Positions 59,341 through 64,000 of a DNA stretch of 64,000 nucleotides are shown here, in pieces; the stretch's first letter is position 1; every line of letters starts with the position of its first letter. Source of the stretch: Pedobacter sp. Leaf41 (lineage in GTDB: Bacteria; Bacteroidota; Bacteroidia; Sphingobacteriales; Sphingobacteriaceae); NCBI RefSeq assembly GCF_001422545.1, contig NZ_LMLE01000001.1, positions 853,319-917,318 on the forward strand, in the 5' to 3' direction. The notes beneath the pieces were generated by a model, which worked only from the letters and a program-made list of their open reading frames with translations, did not search any database and had not been told where the DNA came from. The translations under genes were made by a program, and so were the position numbers.

Positions 59341-62300
59341 ATGAAGAGATTTTATTTTCTTTTGAGCGCTTTCGCAGCTAATGTGATTAAGCCTTTCCCA
59401 AAGGCAAAGATTATAGCTGTTATTGCATTTACGCTACTTATTAATAGTACAGCTTTTGCTCAAAGCACAGTGACCGGGACAGTCAGAGATGAAAAAGGCA
59501 TCACCATGCCTGGTGTAAGCGTTAAAGTAAAGGGGTCTCAAGTTGGTGCGGTTACAGATGAAAGCGGGAGATATACCATTAGAACGACTTCCCCAGGTGC
59601 TGTGCTGGTATTCGCATACATTGGTTTCGCATCTAAAGAAGTCGCCGTAGCAGGGAAAACCACCATTAATGTTAGCCTTGCTGATGATGCGCAAGGTCTA
59701 AATGATGTTGTAGTAATAGGTTATGGAACGCAGAAAAAAGTAAACTTAACTGGTGCAGTAGCACAGGTTGATGGAAAACAACTTCAAGATCGTCCGGTGC
59801 CAAACGCAATTGCGGCATTACAAGGGATATCGCCAGGAGTTACCATTACCCGCGGAAGTGGTAAACCTGGTGCTGAAGGATTGGGGATTAGAATCAGGGG
59901 CTTTTCGTCTGCAAATACCACAGCAGCATTAACCTTGGTTGATGGTGTGGAAATGGATCTGGCCTTAATCAATCCTGATGATATCGAGAATATTTCGGTG
60001 TTAAAAGATGCTGCTGCTGCCTCTATTTATGGCGCACGTGCGGCCGGTGGTGTAATTCTGGTTACCACAAAAAAGGGCGCAAGTGGCAAAACACGCATCA
60101 ACTTCAGTAATAACTACAGTTTAAACATTACCGCAAGGCAACCCCAAAGGCTCAACTCATGGGATGAACAAACTTTAATTGATGAGGCACGGTTAAATGC
60201 AACTGGCGCCAGAGAGTTTACTCCTGAGCAAATTGAATGGCTTAAAAATCCTAATTTTAATTATCGCGAAAACCAAACCGCCGATCGCTGGGATTATTAT
60301 GATAATACCAACTGGATTAAAGAAGGTATGGATAAGGTTAATGCCTCACAGAAATATAATTTATCAATTGGAGGAGGGAAGCAAGAGTTAAATTATCTAT
60401 TGTCAGGCAGTTATTTTAAAAGAGACGGAGTAATGCGTTTCGGTCCTGATGACAACTCTGTTAAAACAATGCGCCTTTCTGTAAACTCGGAGATCAACAA
60501 ATATTTATCAGTTGGAGCGATTTTGAGTTATGCCGGATCTCAGGTAAACGAAAATTCTTACAGTACAGGCAATATTATCGATTTGCTTTACCGTGTACGT
60601 ACCAGACAATCGTTGTATGTACCAAAAGAAGATGTAACCGGGAATATTTACAATGGTGATTTACAATTAAATCCTGTTGATATTGAAAAAAATGCAGGGT
60701 TTCAAAGAAGTGACTTCGATAACTTCGTTGGAAAAATAAATATCACGGCCAAAAATTTTGTTAAAGGCCTTACTGTAGATTTAAACGCCTCCCGTAATTA
60801 CGGTTTCTATAATTATGAATCGAATAAAAGAACATTAAACTGGTATGGAAGAAGTACCAATACGGTTCGTAATACGCTCAATGCGTTAAATCAGCTCGAT
60901 TTGACCAAAAATAAAAGTTATCAGGATAATTTAACCGGCCAAATCTCGTACGATTTACAGCTTAACAAACACAGCTTTAAAGTTTTAGGGGGTGCTTCTT
61001 TTGAACAATATAGAAAAGATGAGTTTTCTGCCAGTGCAACTGGAATGGTAACGAACGATTTCTTTAGTTTAAATTTTGGTGATGCTGCAACTAAAACCAA
61101 TAAAGACAAAGTTGAAACCTGGGCTTTTGGTTCTGTTTTCGGCCGTTTCAATTACAATTACGATGAAAAGTATTTATTTGAAGCGGTAGTTCGTTACGAT
61201 GGAAGCTCTAGGTTGGCGCCTGAAAATCGTTTTCAGGTCTTCCCGGCATTTTCAGCTGGATGGAGAATCAGCGAAGAACAATTCTTCAAGGATAATGTGC
61301 CTTTTGTAAGCAATTTAAAACTTAGAGGTTCCTGGGGACAGGTTGGTAATGGTGCGGTGTTAGGTTTCTACGATTATTTCCCTTTGATTACCAGCGGCAT
61401 TGGGATCGACAACCAGAACAGAGTAATTTTTAACGGTTTGAAAACCCAGTATCTCTATCAAAACCAGTTGGCTTCGGCAAATAAAACCTGGGAAACCGTT
61501 CAGTCGAGCAATATCGGGATTGATGCCGGTCTTTTCAAAAACAAGCTAACCTTAACAGCAGATTATTATGTAAAATATAATAAAGATATGTTGGCCGATT
61601 TATTTTTACCAAGTACCATCGGTGTAAATGTTCCAAAATTAAATGTGGGCGAACTTAAAAGCTGGGGTTGGGAGCTTGAATTAAAATGGAGAGATACCTT
61701 TAAAAATGGTGATTATAGAATAGGATTTAACGTTGCTGATAATCAAAACGAGGTAACTAAATACGATGGCCGAAACTCGGTAGCGAATGCCGGCGTGGTA
61801 GAAATTTTACAGGGCTATCCGCTAAATACCGTTTGGGGTTATAAAACTGATGGATACTTTCAAACGCAAGCAGAAGCAGATGCTTACAAAGCAAGGGTGA
61901 GATATCCGTTCTTTGCCAATCCTGCTGCAGGTGATGTAAAATATCTGGATTTAGACGGGAATGGAGTAATTGATGCAGGTGGTGGTACGCCAACCAATTC
62001 AGGAGATTTGGTAAACCTTGGTACCACTAACGCCAGATATACTTTTGGCCTGGATTTAGGCGCATCCTGGAAAGGATTTGATATTACTGTATTTTTTCAG
62101 GGAGTTGCAAAAAGAGCTTTCTTGATCGATGAAAATACATTATCTCCGATTTTAGGAACTGCGAACATGCCATGGTCAATTCACCTGGATCGATGGTCGC
62201 CAGAAAACCCCAACGCGTTTTTTCCACGTATGTTTCAAACCAGTGCCCATAACTTCAGGCCATCAGACAAATGGGTGCAGAATGGAAATTATATCCGCCT

Positions 62301-62499
62301 GAAAAACCTAACACTAGGGTATAACTTCAAACCACAAAATAAAATATTCCAAAACTTAAGGGTTTATGTCGCCGGGCAGGATTTGTTTGAGAAAACAGAT
62401 GTGCTGAGTGTTTTCGATCCCGAAGTTGGAAATGATGTAAGTGCACAAGCATACCCTTTCTACCGTTCTGTATCGTTCGGATTAAATATTACCTTATAA
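59341..62499 (+). CDS. SusC/RagA TonB-linked outer-membrane transporter (no STN domain)
   Basis: This 1052-residue transporter has a signal region (to about residue 41, TAFAQ), a carboxypeptidase-regulatory-like domain (TVTGTVRDEKGITMPGVSVK), the SusC plug (DVVVIGYGTQKKVNLTGAV, AALTLVDGVEMDLALINPDD, ISVLKDAAAASIYGARAAGG) and a beta-barrel ending VSFGLNITL. No STN domain is present. The SusD gene starts one base after its stop codon. It lies downstream of the LacI gene on the other strand, with a candidate operator between them, so it may belong to the same polyuronide regulon. Confidence 0.96.
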   Translation: MKRFYFLLSAFAANVIKPFPKAKIIAVIAFTLLINSTAFAQSTVTGTVRDEKGITMPGVSVKVKGSQVGAVTDESGRYTIRTTSPGAVLVFAYIGFASKEVAVAGKTTINVSLADDAQGLNDVVVIGYGTQKKVNLTGAVAQVDGKQLQDRPVPNAIAALQGISPGVTITRGSGKPGAEGLGIRIRGFSSANTTAALTLVDGVEMDLALINPDDIENISVLKDAAAASIYGARAAGGVILVTTKKGASGKTRINFSNNYSLNITARQPQRLNSWDEQTLIDEARLNATGAREFTPEQIEWLKNPNFNYRENQTADRWDYYDNTNWIKEGMDKVNASQKYNLSIGGGKQELNYLLSGSYFKRDGVMRFGPDDNSVKTMRLSVNSEINKYLSVGAILSYAGSQVNENSYSTGNIIDLLYRVRTRQSLYVPKEDVTGNIYNGDLQLNPVDIEKNAGFQRSDFDNFVGKINITAKNFVKGLTVDLNASRNYGFYNYESNKRTLNWYGRSTNTVRNTLNALNQLDLTKNKSYQDNLTGQISYDLQLNKHSFKVLGGASFEQYRKDEFSASATGMVTNDFFSLNFGDAATKTNKDKVETWAFGSVFGRFNYNYDEKYLFEAVVRYDGSSRLAPENRFQVFPAFSAGWRISEEQFFKDNVPFVSNLKLRGSWGQVGNGAVLGFYDYFPLITSGIGIDNQNRVIFNGLKTQYLYQNQLASANKTWETVQSSNIGIDAGLFKNKLTLTADYYVKYNKDMLADLFLPSTIGVNVPKLNVGELKSWGWELELKWRDTFKNGDYRIGFNVADNQNEVTKYDGRNSVANAGVVEILQGYPLNTVWGYKTDGYFQTQAEADAYKARVRYPFFANPAAGDVKYLDLDGNGVIDAGGGTPTNSGDLVNLGTTNARYTFGLDLGASWKGFDITVFFQGVAKRAFLIDENTLSPILGTANMPWSIHLDRWSPENPNAFFPRMFQTSAHNFRPSDKWVQNGNYIRLKNLTLGYNFKPQNKIFQNLRVYVAGQDLFEKTDVLSVFDPEVGNDVSAQAYPFYRSVSFGLNITL

Positions 62500-62500
62500 A

Positions 62501-64000
62501 ATGATTGATATGAAAACAACATATAAAGTATTTTTTGCAGCCATATTAATTGTGTCGACATTTAATGCCTGTAATAAGCTGGATCGGTTACCAGAAACTG
62601 AATTGACTGATAATACATTCTGGAACACCGAAAGTGATTTAATGAATGCCGCAAACCGGATGTACCAGCAATTGGCCGGATACACCATAGATAACCGGGC
62701 AGATGACAATGTTAACCAAGGCGGCCTTAACCAGGTGAGCAACGGAAACCGCGGCGTACCGGGCACGAGTGATGACTGGCGGGTACCTTACCAGCATATT
62801 TTTACGGCCAATAATATTTTGGAAAAAGGCACAAAAGCACAGGTTAGTGATGCCATTAAAAACCGTTATTTTGCCGAAGCCAGGTTTTTCAGAGCTTATG
62901 CTTATTTTAACCTTGTTCAAAAATATGGCAATGTGCCCTTGATTTTGAAAACACTTGGCGTTGATGCGCCAGAATTATCAATGCCAAGTACAGAACGTTT
63001 ACTGGTTGTACAGGCGATGTATGATGATTTGGATTTTGCAGCAACCTGGTTGCCAACACGGGCCGCATTACCGGCATTACAATATGGCCGGGTGACTAAA
63101 AGCGCTGCATGGGCATTAAAAGCCCGTATTGCCTTAAATGAAGGTACCCGTATGAAATTTTTCGGAATTGCCGATTATCAAAAGCACCTACAAATCGCAA
63201 TTGATGCCTCTACACAGGTAATGGGTCAGGGTCACCGTCTTTTTGCCAGCTATCAGGGCATGTTTACCCACGATGGTGAAGGCGCAGCCAATACGGAAAA
63301 TGTTTTTGTAAAATTATACGGAGGTACATCGGCTATCGGTTTGGTGCATAACACTTCCCGCGATTTGGAAAATGGTAGAATTGCACCGACAAGAAACCTG
63401 ATCCGCATGTTTTTATACAGGGATGGCTTGCCTGCTTTTAATACCGATAATTCTCCATCGGCATCCAGATCCCCATTGTTTGTTAATGAAGCAGCAGAAA
63501 CATCATATAACACGATTTTGGATAATCGTGATCCGCGAATTACAACGTTGGTGTTCAGAAGTGGAGAACAAGCTTACCAGCGCCCCTGGGTTCCAGGTAC
63601 TTCCTTAGGCTCAAGATCAGCATTTGCCGCCAAAAAAGGGTTTAATGCTCAAGATTGGACTACCAATAATAATTCAACAGTGCACAAACCACTTATTCGC
63701 TACGCGGAAGTTTTATTAACCTACGCTGAAGCTAAATATGAGTTAAATGAAACCATTTCTGATGCTGATCTGGATTTGTCCATTAACCTGATCAGAACTA
63801 GGGCTGGGTTAAATGTGCGCTTAACAAATGCTTTCGTTGCAGCAAACGGACTTAGTATGCGTGAAGAAATCAGAAGAGAAAGAACAGTCGAGCTATCATT
63901 AGAAGGTTTTAGATACGGAGATTTAATCAGGTGGAAAACTGCAGAATCCGTGTTGCCAAAAGCTTTGCTCGGTGCCAAATACAATGCTGTTGAATGGGTA
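62501..64000 (+). CDS. SusD/RagB family nutrient-binding lipoprotein (3' truncated by window edge)
   Basis: The frame is open from the ATG at 62501 to the window end (500 codons). The ATG at 62510 gives a shorter, more typical signal (MKTTYKVFFAAILIVSTFNAC) with lipobox FNAC. The N-terminal part ETELTDNTFWNTESDLMNAA and the near-terminal RRERTVELSLEGFRYGDLIR are standard SusD signatures, so only the last few dozen residues are probably missing. It pairs with the susC immediately upstream. The frame has no stop in the window. Confidence 0.95.
   Translation, partial: MIDMKTTYKVFFAAILIVSTFNACNKLDRLPETELTDNTFWNTESDLMNAANRMYQQLAGYTIDNRADDNVNQGGLNQVSNGNRGVPGTSDDWRVPYQHIFTANNILEKGTKAQVSDAIKNRYFAEARFFRAYAYFNLVQKYGNVPLILKTLGVDAPELSMPSTERLLVVQAMYDDLDFAATWLPTRAALPALQYGRVTKSAAWALKARIALNEGTRMKFFGIADYQKHLQIAIDASTQVMGQGHRLFASYQGMFTHDGEGAANTENVFVKLYGGTSAIGLVHNTSRDLENGRIAPTRNLIRMFLYRDGLPAFNTDNSPSASRSPLFVNEAAETSYNTILDNRDPRITTLVFRSGEQAYQRPWVPGTSLGSRSAFAAKKGFNAQDWTTNNNSTVHKPLIRYAEVLLTYAEAKYELNETISDADLDLSINLIRTRAGLNVRLTNAFVAANGLSMREEIRRERTVELSLEGFRYGDLIRWKTAESVLPKALLGAKYNAVEWV

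Overview
The window looks like chromosomal DNA from a Bacteroidota bacterium of the family Sphingobacteriaceae, most likely Pedobacter or a close relative. This is inferred from low G+C, four SusC-type receptors and several SusD lipoproteins, an ECF sigma/FecR pair, promoter-like TAnnTTTG boxes, CAA/AAC-rich leaders before susC genes, and eukaryote-like class Ia ribonucleotide reductase genes. I recognise no tRNA, rRNA, CRISPR array, prophage or intact insertion sequence.

Layout. (1) 1-14.3 kb: an apparent peptide or poly-amino-acid scavenging island. It holds the end of a SusD gene, two secreted cyanophycinase-family peptidases around an isoaspartyl peptidase/asparaginase, an M14 carboxypeptidase lipoprotein, a SusC/SusD pair, FecR, an ECF sigma factor, a secreted N-formylglutamate-amidohydrolase-like protein and a DctA-type dicarboxylate symporter. 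(2) 14.5-42.5 kb: mostly core genes (rlmF, sucD, msrB, rlpA-like, nrdB-nrdA, a flotillin-like protein, aguB-aguA, fabG, L,D-transpeptidase, divIC-like, eno, a siderophore-type TonB receptor, and a thioredoxin-reductase-like protein paired with a UBP-type zinc finger). Intergenic repeats are dense here, including a GxxExxY nuclease-fold gene flanked by CCACGGAAACACGGAA-type repeats. (3) 42.5-48.1 kb: a low-density stretch with small or stress-related genes and three decayed remnants (a glycosyltransferase start, an IS4-type transposase end, and a SusD-like end), plus a DUF2256 gene of 50 residues that begins with TTG. (4) 48.1-50.4 kb: an RsbQ-like hydrolase translationally coupled to a PAS histidine kinase. 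(5) 51-64 kb: a polyuronide-type utilisation locus. It has SusC, SusD, a FAS1-like lipoprotein, an alginate-lyase-domain enzyme and a LacI regulator, then a second SusC/SusD pair that runs off the end. A perfect 18-bp palindrome upstream of the LacI gene, and two related sites upstream of the first susC, are good candidate operators.

How the parts may work together. In island 1, SusC/SusD would import oligopeptides. The cyanophycinases and isoaspartyl peptidase would cut beta-linked aspartyl peptides, the M14 enzyme would trim C-termini, and the symporter would take up aspartate or other C4-dicarboxylates. Sigma/FecR would sense substrate through the N-terminal STN domain of SusC. In island 5, control would instead be by LacI, because those SusC proteins lack an STN domain. 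The best candidates for undescribed biology are the GxxExxY gene with its repeats, the RsbQ-PAS kinase pair, the UBP-finger/reductase pair and the cyanophycin-like SusCD island. All functions are inferred from sequence reading alone.
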